A program made the translations under genes and the position numbers. A DNA stretch of 34,766 nucleotides, from assembly GCA_035512595.1 (NCBI GenBank), contig DATKDU010000569.1, forward strand, positions 1 through 34,766. Reading direction: 5' to 3'. Of the stretch, positions 15,655-24,400 are shown piece by piece. The notes under the pieces were generated by a model. The model worked only from the letters and a program-made list of their open reading frames with translations. It did not search any database and was not told the DNA's origin. The DNA comes from DATKDU01 sp035512595 (GTDB lineage Bacteria; Planctomycetota; Planctomycetia; Pirellulales; Pirellulaceae). Position 1 is the first letter of the stretch. Every line of letters begins with the position of its first letter.

Positions 15655-16983
15655 CTATGCCGACGCCAGTATAGCGTCCGAAGTGTGATACGAAGAAGGT
15701 CGCGCGGCGAGCGCCAGCCGAATCCGCCGCAGCACGTCTTCGTCCGTCGGATAGGGGCTGTTGAGAATCGGCCGCAAGGGGAGCGGCACTTCGTCCATGC
15801 GGTAGGCGGTTCCGGCCGCACTGATGCCGGTGACGGCCGTGGTGATATGCACGCGGGCGATCTTGCTGGTGTGCGTCACCTTGGGGTCGAGGACGATCGT
15901 CGGTATCCGTGCCAGGTGGTCGATCCCCGGCTGGGGCATTGTCGCGCCCGGATCAGCGCCGGCAATCAGTGCCGCGTCGATGTCGCCGCGGATCAGCAAA
16001 TCCACCGTCGAAAACTCCCCCGGATTGAACCGCGGATAGCCGCGGCAGAGGTTGACGCCGAACGGATAGCCGGTGGTCCACCGCATCACCATATCCGAGC
16101 CCGCCACGTTGCCGTGGCCGCGCATCGGCATCGCCACGAACTTGGTAAACGCGTTCAGCTCGGCAACCAGCGTCAGCACGGCGGCCGAATTCATGTGCTT
16201 GCCGCGGGTCATGGACAGCCCCATGCCGAAGAAGATGACGCCGAACTTGGCGCTCTTCATCTGATGGGCGAAGTCCTTGAGCTGATCGAGGGTTAGGCCG
16301 GTATCGGCGACTGCCGCTTCCGTGACCGGCTGATCCTTGATAATCGCCCGCAGCGCCGTGAGGATCTCGAAATCCTTCCCCGGCCGGATTTGCAGGAAGA
16401 TATCCGCGGCCCGCGCACTGGGAGTCTCGCGAATATCGACGAGCACCATCGTCCGCGACTTGCGGCCGGGGACGAACTTCCCCTTCTGCATGATCGTGTA
16501 CTTGGTGAAATGCCGCGGGTGGCACTCGGCGGGGTTGCCACCCCAGTAGACGATGAAGTCGGCCCGATTCTTGATTTCACCGAGCGTACACGAGACCTTG
16601 CCGACCAACTGGGCGGCGATTTCCGTGGGCCCGTGTCACAACGACGTGTGGCTGTCGATGACGCCCGCGGCAATCTCCGCCAGCGACACGGCCTCGCGCT
16701 GGGCTTCGCAGGTGATGTTGCTCAGGCCGTAGATCAGCGGCATGTTGGCCTGGTGCAGGTAGTCGGCGGCGACTTCGACCGCTTCATCGACCGTGGCTGG
16801 CTGGCCGTCGATCAGCGCGTCGGGATAGAGCCGCTCGGCCGTGTGATTCTTGAACCACGATTCGCCCAGGCTGCACGCGCTCTTGGTCTTGACGATCTTG
16901 TCCCCGTCCGCGTGCAGCTCAATGTCGTCGCACACGCAGCCGCAGAAGGTGCAGGTGGCATTTTTGACGATCGTCAGTTCCAT
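15655..16983 (-). CDS. fwdB: Formylmethanofuran dehydrogenase subunit B, predicted selenoprotein (Sec116)
   Basis: This is the catalytic Mo/W-bis(pyranopterin) subunit, which interconverts CO2 and formate. The frame opens at the ATG 16983 (MELTIVKNATCTFCGC) and holds a 4Fe-4S site of Cys11, Cys14, Cys18 and Cys37. At codon 116 (16638..16636) is a TGA, preceded by IDSHTSL and followed by HGPTEIAAQLVG. In the family this codon is the Cys or Sec that ligates the metal, next to the conserved His-Gly-Pro. The frame then runs undisturbed for 326 codons with normal FwdB motifs (VYWGGNPAECHPRH, ADPGATMPQPGIDHL). The full length of 442 fits the family. I therefore read TGA as selenocysteine rather than a stop. 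A decayed gene would need the only lesion to fall on this codon. Automatic annotation will probably split it at 16636 and 16608. The small ORF precedes it and fwdA follows. Confidence 0.88.
16600..16617 (-). promoter_or_regulatory. Candidate SECIS stem-loop for fwdB
   Basis: Eighteen bases after the TGA, the mRNA can pair GCCGCC with GGUCGGC, giving a 6-bp stem with one bulged U and a CAGUU loop. Its distance from the UGA is in the range seen for bacterial SECIS elements inside coding regions. It does not clearly meet the usual preference for a G at the start of the apical loop, and the bulge is on the 3' side, so other foldings are possible. Confidence 0.35.
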
Positions 16984-17022
16984 CAGGGACTCGTTCGTGC
17001 TAAGAGTTAAGCGGTGGTCAAA

Positions 17023-17166
17023 ATCCGAAATCCGAAGCACGAAATCCGAAGCAAATCCCAAATCCAAAAACCAAATGTTTTAAACGGACCTTCGCAATCG
17101 TTTCGAGATTTGGCGATTTTGGTCCGTCGTGCTTGTTTCGAATTTCGGTTTTCGTGCTTCGGATTT
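17023..17166. repeat. Heptanucleotide array and 17-bp inverted repeat upstream of fwdB
   Basis: Degenerate 7-bp units (atccgaa, atccgaa, gcacgaa, atccgaa, gcaaatc, ccaaatc) run from 17023 to 17064. The segment 17028-17044 is the perfect reverse complement of 17150-17166. The AT-rich block sits between the small ORF and fwdB and stands out against the GC-rich surroundings. It resembles the arrays at 3966-4057. Confidence 0.85.
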
Positions 17167-17232
17167 GGACCGGCGGATGTTCTGTTCGTTCTACTTTGCG
17201 GTGTCGCCCGAACCGGGCGGCATGGTGAACGT

Positions 17233-17403
17233 TCACCCCAGCGCACGGCCCAGATAACTGCCGCGGATGCGCCGCGGCTGGTAGCGGCCCGCGGCGACCT
17301 CCTCCCAGGCCGGCCCGTGCGCATCTTCCGGCAAGGACGCTTCCGACGGATCGAAATGAGCCGCGTGCAGCACTTCCTCGGCTTGTCGCTCGGTATTTCG
17401 CAT
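17233..17403 (-). CDS. Small 56-residue protein in the fwd cluster
   Basis: This short gene lies between fwdD and fwdB. Its ATG at 17403..17401 is preceded by GAGGAG at a 7-base spacing, one of the best ribosome-binding sites in the window. It begins 48 bp after the fwdD stop. The predicted peptide is soluble, begins MRNTERQAEEVLHAAHFDP and ends in a basic segment with RRIRGSYLG. Codon third positions are GC-rich, like those of its neighbours. I recognise no family. Its position suggests an assembly, delivery or regulatory role for the dehydrogenase, but this is inferred only from context. Confidence 0.65.
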   Translation of the reverse strand: MRNTERQAEEVLHAAHFDPSEASLPEDAHGPAWEEVAAGRYQPRRIRGSYLGRALG

Positions 17404-17451
17404 TGGCTAACTCCTCGGCCCGCCCATTATATCCAGCTTACGCGGACGGCA

Positions 17452-17814
17452 TCAGGCGGGGGACACCTGCGATCCCTCCGGCAGCGGCTCGACATCGACC
17501 TCCCACCCCTTCGACGTCGGCATTCCCGTCCCGTCGGTCGCTTGCCCCATGATCCGGCAGGTGGGCGGGCCGTAGGGAACGAAGATCATGCCCTGCGGCA
17601 CTTTCCCCTCTTTGCAGAGGAAGGCGGCCGTGCCGGTATCGGACCGCACGAGGACGACGCTCCCCGACGTGACCCCGACCGCCTGCATGTCGTCTGGGTG
17701 CATCGTGATCGTCGTCACCATGGCCCTATAATCGTCATGATCCTTGCCGATGTTGATCTGCTGACCCTGCTTGGTGGTCCGCCCGGCGTTCATGATGAAC
17801 CGCCTCTGTGCCAT
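17452..17814 (-). CDS. fwdD: Formylmethanofuran dehydrogenase subunit D
   Basis: This 120-residue protein is the molybdopterin-dinucleotide-binding domain that in other Mo/W oxidoreductases forms the C-terminus of the catalytic chain; in this family it is a separate subunit that completes the FwdB active site. Typical features are the N-terminal strand MNAGRTTKQGQQI, the central HPDDMQAVGVTSGSVVLV turn, and GMIFVPYGPP near 76-85. An AGAGG site lies 8 bases before the ATG. It is first in the cluster, so the promoter should lie in the 200 bp shared with the divergent CBS gene. Its presence, with intact FwdB cofactor sites, supports a redox-active enzyme. Confidence 0.92.
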   Translation of the reverse strand: MAQRRFIMNAGRTTKQGQQINIGKDHDDYRAMVTTITMHPDDMQAVGVTSGSVVLVRSDTGTAAFLCKEGKVPQGMIFVPYGPPTCRIMGQATDGTGMPTSKGWEVDVEPLPEGSQVSPA

Positions 17815-18014
17815 CGCTCGACCTCTATTTCTGAGTGGGAAAGGGACAAACCTACTCTATCGGCAACGACGGGCTGGTCAAGCGGAGCCAGGCCGCTACT
17901 GCGAATTCTGACGATTGCACTGCCGCTCGATTTGCCTTGGCACTGTGGTGTCGTACCTTTGCACACGGGTCGTAGTCCCCGAGCAAAATTCCTTCCAGCC
18001 GAGGCGGCGGGCAC

Positions 18015-18518
18015 ATGAATCGTTCCGATCGCAAACGCGAGATTCTCCGGCAGGCCTTTCAAGAGGCCGCCGGCAAGCATTGGTCCGAGGGGATCTCCGT
18101 CCGGACGGTCATGACGCCGCAGCCGTTTTGCGTTACGCCGCAGCATACGGCCGCCAAGCTGGTGGAATTGTTCCACTCCCACGGCTTTCGGCATTTCCTG
18201 GTGGCCGATGCGGGGCGGCTGATCGGCGTGATCAGCGACCGGGACGTGATCCCCTTGTTCGGCGCGAGCGATACGCTGGAGCCGGCCTATCTGGAGCGCG
18301 TGACGGCGGCCGACCTGATGAGCACCGACGTGATCACGATCTCCGCCGACGCCACCCTCGCGGACGCGACCACGCAGATCATCGAGCACGGCATCAACTG
18401 CCTCCCGGTTGTCGCCGACGGCCAGGCCATCGGCATTCTCACCAGCACCGACCTGTTTCTCTCGCTGGAGCAGGTGCTGAGAGCGGTGGCGCGGGAAGGG
18501 GCCGTGGCCGGGGTGTGA
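18015..18518 (+). CDS. Tandem CBS-domain protein
   Basis: This 167-residue cytoplasmic protein contains two CBS motifs: about 29-80 (VRTVMTPQPFCVTP through LIGVISDRDVIPLF) and about 98-150 (AADLMSTDVITISADATLADA through IGILTSTDLF). A pair of CBS motifs normally folds into one Bateman module that binds AMP, ATP or SAM. There is no attached enzyme or transporter domain. It is divergent from fwdD with about 200 bp between them, so it may be co-regulated with, or sense the energy state for, formylmethanofuran metabolism. That link is inferred from position only. Confidence 0.9.
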   Translation: MNRSDRKREILRQAFQEAAGKHWSEGISVRTVMTPQPFCVTPQHTAAKLVELFHSHGFRHFLVADAGRLIGVISDRDVIPLFGASDTLEPAYLERVTAADLMSTDVITISADATLADATTQIIEHGINCLPVVADGQAIGILTSTDLFLSLEQVLRAVAREGAVAGV

Positions 18519-18545
18519 GACTGGAGCGGCCCGATTTTCAATGGC

Positions 18546-19460
18546 TCAAGGGCGCAGCGGCCCGACTGGGGCGCGGAGCGGATCGGGGGTCTTGATCGAA
18601 GCGGCACTTTGGCGCACCAGATCGTTTTCGTCCTGGGCTAGTTTGTCGATCAGCTCATCAACCCGAAACTCCTTGTTGTGGACCATGAACTCCGAGGCGA
18701 ACATTCGCGCCCACCAGTGCTTGCTGGTGGCCAGTTCGCGCAAGGCCCCAATCGAGCGGATATCAGCCGTCCAGTGCTTCGGCGAGGATGCTCCATTCTT
18801 GTCTACGCTCCTTTCCCCGGCCTTGAGGGCAAGCGTCTTGTTCACACGTAGCGCAAATAAAGCACTCTCCAGAGTCTGATGGGCGCGAAGCAGATCGAGC
18901 CCCTCCATCTCTTGCATCGAGTTTAAGTACACACGAAACGCGGAATGTGGCGCGACCTCGAAAATGGCGCGCTTCAAAGGGTCGGCAATTTCCGGGCCTT
19001 CATTTCGGATAGCGCTGATAATGTGCGTGAGGTCGCAGCATCCAGACTCGGAGTCTTGCCCTAAGGTGTACCTGAAGAGTTGCCAGGCAGCCTTCCGCAG
19101 CGCCGCGTGCTGGCCGTAGAGATAGGGGACGAGAGCGGTCGCCACAGCGGATTCCGGTATTGCGCAGATTCGGAACAGGCTGCCGGCAACCATGCCTTTC
19201 TCGCCCGCGTCATCCTTTTCCAGATGATGGACAAAGTAGTAAACCTGTTGAACAAAACGGCGATAGTCGTCGCTGGCCAGCGGGACAATCTGCGCCAACA
19301 GCGCGTAATGCTCCTTGATATCCGTCGGTTCGGCCCACAGTTCGAGAAGCCGCTGCGACTCAGGATGTGGCTTGATGGGATATTCATCCTCCTGGCCGAA
19401 TGCGGCGACTGACATGGCTGAGGCCAACAGACCCAAAGTACATTCCACTTTTGTCCGCAT
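18546..19460 (-). CDS. Secreted protein, tandem paralogue 1
   Basis: I do not recognise this family. The 304-residue protein has a signal peptide (cleavage near FGQ, residues 21-23), then mostly helical sequence with a conserved YPI-PHPE opening and a QRFVQQV-YFVHH-like segment. It also has LVPYLYG-HAALRK and, near the end, KHWWARMFASEFM followed by DENDLVRQSAASIKTPDPL. The spaced helical pattern suggests HEAT-like helical repeats, without certainty. AGGAG lies 7 bases before the ATG. It is the last of three tandem copies on this strand. The last 25 residues are identical to those of copy 2, which points to recent duplication or gene conversion. Confidence 0.8.
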   Translation of the reverse strand: MRTKVECTLGLLASAMSVAAFGQEDEYPIKPHPESQRLLELWAEPTDIKEHYALLAQIVPLASDDYRRFVQQVYYFVHHLEKDDAGEKGMVAGSLFRICAIPESAVATALVPYLYGQHAALRKAAWQLFRYTLGQDSESGCCDLTHIISAIRNEGPEIADPLKRAIFEVAPHSAFRVYLNSMQEMEGLDLLRAHQTLESALFALRVNKTLALKAGERSVDKNGASSPKHWTADIRSIGALRELATSKHWWARMFASEFMVHNKEFRVDELIDKLAQDENDLVRQSAASIKTPDPLRAPVGPLRP

Positions 19461-19513
19461 GAAGATTCTCCTGCTTCGCGAGACACGTAATTCTACGTAG
19501 CCTTCGCAGTGGC

Positions 19514-20435
19514 TTACGGGCGCAGCGGTCCGACTGGGGCGCGAAGTGGATCGGGAGTCTTAATGGAGGCGGCACTCTGGCGCACCAGATCGTTCTCGTC
19601 TTGCTCCAGCTTCTCGATCAACTCCGGAATGCGGAAATCCTTGTTGTGGTACATGAATTCGGAGGCGAACATCCGCGCCCACCAGTGCTCGCTGGTGGCC
19701 AGTTCGTGGAGAGCGGCAATCGACTTGTCGTCGAGCTTCCATGGCGGCGGATCCTTTTCTGGAGGAGCGCTCTTTTGGGCTGATCGAATACGTCGGCCCT
19801 TGTTCATATTGAGCTCAAACAAAGCGATATCGAGCGTGTGCTCAGCGCGCAGTAGGTCGGACGCCTCCCTTCCTGCGCCCTGTCTCAAGAAAAGCCGAAA
19901 TGCCGCATTTGGTGCGACCTCGCAGACGGCGCGCTTAAGGGGCGGCGCGATTTCCGCGTCGTTGCTTTTCACGGCAAGGACGATGTGCGAGAGGTCGCCA
20001 TATCCGTACTCGGGAGCTTCGCCCAAGGAACGCATGAAGAGTTGCCAGGCGAGCTTACGCAGTTCGGCGTGGTTGCCATAGAGATAGGGAGCCAAAGCAA
20101 TGACGACTTTACCTCTCGGAATCCGACAGAATTCGAGGAGCGTTCCAGCCGCCATGCCCCGCAGGCCGCCCTCATCATTTTTCTGCTGGTGGTGCATAAA
20201 GTACGCCACCTGCTGAACAAATCGCCGGTAATCGTCGCTGGCCAGAGGAACTAGCCGCGCCAAGAGTGCGAAATGCTCGTCCGGCTGGACCGTGAGCGTG
20301 GCCCACTTCTCGATTCTCGATCAACTCCTGTGTCTCAGGATGCGGCTGGATGGGATAGTCAGTGTCCTGACTGCACGCAGTCGCGGCCAACGTGCAGAAC
20401 CAGATCGCCATAGAAAACACGACATTGACACGCAT
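19514..20435 (-). pseudogene. Secreted protein, tandem paralogue 2, frameshifted by a 7-bp duplication
   Basis: The gene starts at 20435 with a signal peptide (cleavage near CSQ) and the family opening DTDYPIQPHPETQELIE. The frame is then lost at a perfect tandem 7-bp duplication, ttctcga at 20307-20313 and 20314-20320. Removing one copy restores E-L-I-E-K-W-A-T and the normal family sequence in the frame that runs to 19514. The rest has no other damage, so the mutation is recent, phase-variable or a sequencing error. The C-terminal part could start at an internal TTG near 20263, but it would lack a signal peptide. Confidence 0.82.
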
Positions 20436-20451
20436 TTCGGCGTCCCTTCCT

Positions 20452-21348
20452 TCAGTACTTTAACGGCATCAAGAGCACTTTCGAGGATCGCAGCGGATCG
20501 GGGGTCGTGATCGAAACAGCGCTGTTTCGCACTAAATCGTCTTCATCCTGCTCCAGCTTCTCGATCAACTCCGGAATGCGGAAATCCTCGTGGCGGAACA
20601 TGAATTCCGACGCGAACATCCGCGCCCACCAGTACTTGCTGGCGGACAGTACTCGTAGTGCCTCAATCGTGTTTTCGTCGAGTTTCCAAGGCGGTTGCGC
20701 GGGCTCAAGCTCTGTTCTGACCTTCTGTTCAAACAAAGCGTTTTCGAGCGTCCGCTGGGCGCGCAGAAGCTTAGCAAACTCCCCAGCGTCCGCCTCGACC
20801 CAGAAAAGGTGAAATGCCGCATTGGGGGCCACCTCGAAGATCGCCCGCCTGACGGGCGTGGCGATTTCCTCTTTGTCGCTTCGGGCGGCGTCGGCAACGT
20901 AAGAGAGATCGGTGTACCCTGGCGGGTAGTTTCCTCGCTGGCCATACAGGAACAGGCCCCAGGCGCTCTTCCGGAGCGCCGCGTGCTCGCCGTAGAGATA
21001 GGGGACCAACGCGATCGCCACATGACCGACCGACACGTCACAGTGGTCGAGCAGAGTCATGGCCATCATGCCTCGCAGCCCCCCGTCCTTGCTCTTCTCC
21101 TGGTGATGAACGAAGTACACCACCTGCTGGACAAACCGCTGAGAATCGTCAGCAGCGCGCATCAGTCGTCCCAAGAGAGCATAGTGCTCATCGAGCTGCG
21201 CGTCGTTGGCGAACGGGGTGGCCCATTTCGCAATCAGCTCCTGCGTTTCCGGGTGTGGTATGATCGGATAATCTGCATCCTGGCCTCGGGCGGTCATGCC
21301 AAAGGCGAACAAGAACAGAACAACGGGACGAGCAAGGTCGGCTTGCAT
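20452..21348 (-). CDS. Secreted protein, tandem paralogue 3
   Basis: This 298-residue member of the unnamed family has a signal peptide ending near RGQ and shares the order of motifs with its two downstream neighbours: DYPIIPHPETQELIAKW, RFVQQVVYFVHHQ, LVPYLYGEHAALRKSAW, and YWWARMFASEFMFRH near the end. It is the most divergent copy; its C-terminus replaces the shared RAPVGPLRP with RSSKVLLMPLKY. The start at 21348 was chosen because GGGAGAATCGAG supplies a ribosome-binding site and a clean signal peptide follows. The longer frame back to 21465 would overlap the upstream gene. A role beside the large upstream hydrolase-like protein is possible but not shown. Confidence 0.82.
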   Translation of the reverse strand: MQADLARPVVLFLFAFGMTARGQDADYPIIPHPETQELIAKWATPFANDAQLDEHYALLGRLMRAADDSQRFVQQVVYFVHHQEKSKDGGLRGMMAMTLLDHCDVSVGHVAIALVPYLYGEHAALRKSAWGLFLYGQRGNYPPGYTDLSYVADAARSDKEEIATPVRRAIFEVAPNAAFHLFWVEADAGEFAKLLRAQRTLENALFEQKVRTELEPAQPPWKLDENTIEALRVLSASKYWWARMFASEFMFRHEDFRIPELIEKLEQDEDDLVRNSAVSITTPDPLRSSKVLLMPLKY

Positions 21349-21428
21349 CTCGATTCTCCCTTTCCGTTTGGACCGGTCCGTCACCATGGGGCCAAAAACA
21401 CTGGTTCTCGAAAGGATGCACATGTCGA

Positions 21429-24400
21429 TCACGGCAAGAACGGTTTCACCTTTTCTCTTAGCCATTCTCTCAACTCATCATGAACGGCCCCATTATCGTC
21501 GATTGTCAGATGGTTCGTGGTAGTGGTGCGGTCTTCTTCCTCGTCAGCACCGCCGTTTAAGGTCGTCCGATCGCCGCGAAGACCGACGGGTGGTAAGTTC
21601 CTTTGATATTGATTGAGGTGGAACTTGCACACCGCCGGAGTGCACGGGCGGCGAATCTCTGACGCGGTAGGCGTCTCGTCGTCATTCACGATGGCGTCAA
21701 TGTAGCTCGTGAAGCCAATGTCAAACGAATGTCCCATCATGACCAGACCGGGCCTGTCTTTTTCCAATCGCGTCGCAAGATGATAGGTCGATCCGCCGCC
21801 GTGGCTGTATCCCATGATGGCCACGTTCTTCACGCCCCGATCCTTAATCGCCGTTACAATCTCGTTGTACGGAGGGCCGGAGCCGTTTTCCGCGACGTCG
21901 TTCTCATCGAACAAGTGAACGTCGAGCCCGCTCTTTTGGTATTCCTCTACGGCAAAGGTGGACGTGCCGTTCTGCGGAGGATCAGTCGGGTCCTCAAGTT
22001 CCCCGACAAATATGATCACAATGCTCTTGAACGGCTTGAAAACGACTTCGTCCCAAAGGGCTTTGTTGTTGTGTAACGTATCCCACACCGAAAACTCAAA
22101 CGTCGGTGCTCCGTCGACGCTGGACGGCCAATCCACGTAAACGGTCTGTGATCCAGCGGGCACATCCGCCAGGTCTCCGATGGCGCCAGTCAGGATCGCG
22201 CCCGTTCTGTTGTCATTGACCCAGACGTCGATCAGTGCGCTGCTGCGGCCTACCTTTCGGCCAACGCCTGGCGGCGGCCAGGGCGCAGGGCCGTTGCCGA
22301 CGTCGAGGTCCACCCGAATTAAGTCATCTTCGCCGATTGGATTGCCGTTCTCATCTTTTGGATCCACGTCGCCGTCGCCGTTGCGGCGAATCCCGACGCC
22401 CGTTGCTTCCTCGGCAAACGGAACCGGCACAGGAATGAATCCCGTCGTAAGCGGGCTGAAGAAACTAAATGGCCGGTACGCAATGGCGTCGACGGTAATG
22501 ACCGTAAACTTCACAATGTCCTTGGCGACGACCGCGCCAGCGGGGTTCTTGAGCTGTATTTCCAGCGTCGGTTGCCCGAACTCAATGCCTTCCACGTACA
22601 AAACGGCCGGCATCTCGGCCACCGCCCAGGCTAGCAATGTTGGTTGCTTATCATGCGTCTTCCAGATTTTAATTTCCTCGCCGCTTGGCACGAGTGTCAC
22701 CGTATAGCCCGCCAAGTCTGGGAGACCCGGTCCCACCTTTAGCTTGATCGGCTTTAGATCATCGTCGTTGACCGGATTGCCCATCGCATCTTCAAACGGC
22801 CCAGGATCTAACCGGTCCTGCACGCCGTTCTCGTTGTCGTCGTCCGTATTCTTGCGGATGATCTTGCCAGGAACCGGGGCGAGGGGCGGCGGCCCATCGG
22901 CTTCATCCAGGTCCTCCAGGTCCGATTCCTCGAGGACATGGTTGTTGTCGGAATCGGTGTCCAGATCGGCCAGGGGGGCCAGGAAAACGACCAGGTCCTC
23001 GTCTACGTGCATCGACGACTGGGGCGTTCGCAGGCTAAGTTGGAGGCTGATCCTCGCCGGGGAGAGGGACTCAATGTAGAGCACGGGAGGGATCGGCTCG
23101 CTGCCGATCACCCAGTCAAAGCCCGGCCCCTCTGCGGTCGGCTCAAAGGGGACCAGCACTGCCTTGTCGGGGGACGTGTAGAACCGGGCGACATCGGATA
23201 CGTACTGCCCGTACTGGTCGAGGTACGGGGCCGGGTCCATCGTCAACACCAGGCGCCAGTCCGTATAGTTGAAGCCCGGCCGCGGCGCCCAGCCGATGTG
23301 CAGGGGCTCCAGATCGTCCTCCTCCGGAAACGGGCCGATCACCTCTTTGTGGTCGACGATGCCGTTGGCGTTGTCATCATCCATATTGACCGTGAGGTAG
23401 CGGCCAGGCGCATAATGCTCGATCGGATCGTCGGCGGGCTCAATCAAGTCGTTGTTGTTCGCATCATTGTCAAGATCGAGCACGTACTGCGGCACCTGCG
23501 GCTGCCACGGGGGAGCGGCACCCGTATCGTCATCGACGACGGTCACGGTCATCAGATACGGTATCGGCCCCTCGTGGATCTGCCGCGGCAAATACCGGTG
23601 CGGCGGCTCGGTATTGAAGGTCTGGTTGGTCGGCACGCTATTGAGCACGGTCGGCGGCGAGCCGTCCCCCCAATGGATCGTGACCGTGTGCAGGTCGGTC
23701 ATGCCGGCTGGCCCTGGGATCGAGCCGCTGACCTCCCACCGCGGGCCGCCTACCGGCGAATTGTCGTTCGTCAGCACGAGCTCCGGCGCCGGGATGACAT
23801 TGTGGACCGTGGCATTGGTTTCGGCATAGACGGCCGAATCCAGGATCGTGCCGCTCAGGGTGATCGTCTCCCCGTCCGATGGGGTGCCGTTGCCGGGGGC
23901 TGGTCCGTCGTCGAAATAGATATGTGGGACGGTAAAGCTGCCGTCCGGCGCGGTGCCGATGGAGCCCTGGCTGCCGTTGCCCGGCGACAGCCCCCAGTTG
24001 ATCGTGGCCTCAATGAGGTAGCTCCCGGGGGGTGACACGCTGCCGGTGAGATCAAAGGCCGTCCCTTCCGCGACGTTGCCAACCGGGTTCAGGCTGACCT
24101 CGTACCCCGACATGCTGCTGATGCCGCCGCCGCTTTCGGTCAGTTCGGCGTCTTTGGCCGCCTGGTTGGTTTCATGTTGCTCAAGAGTTCCAGTCAGGTA
24201 GTGGAGCAGAATCACCTGGTCGATCCAGCGAATCTGGTTGTCGCCGTCTACGTCCCAGTAGTGTTGTACCGGGCCGTTGGGGGCGGTCAGCACTCGCTCT
24301 CCATGAGCGCGAAGCTCCTGATCGAGGAAATAGGCGTCCGCCCCGTCCGCGACACCATTGGCGTCAATGTCGTACTGGTTCGCGGCATTCTGCCACCAGG

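Noticed and set aside
15655..17067. fwdB as two separate genes or a pseudogene
   Set aside because: The downstream part has no ribosome-binding site or credible start near 16608, the frame is unchanged across the single TGA, and the TGA sits on the known Cys/Sec position.
19514..20435. Frameshift as a programmed ribosomal frameshift
   Set aside because: No slippery heptamer or downstream structure is evident, and the perfect 7-bp duplication explains the change fully.
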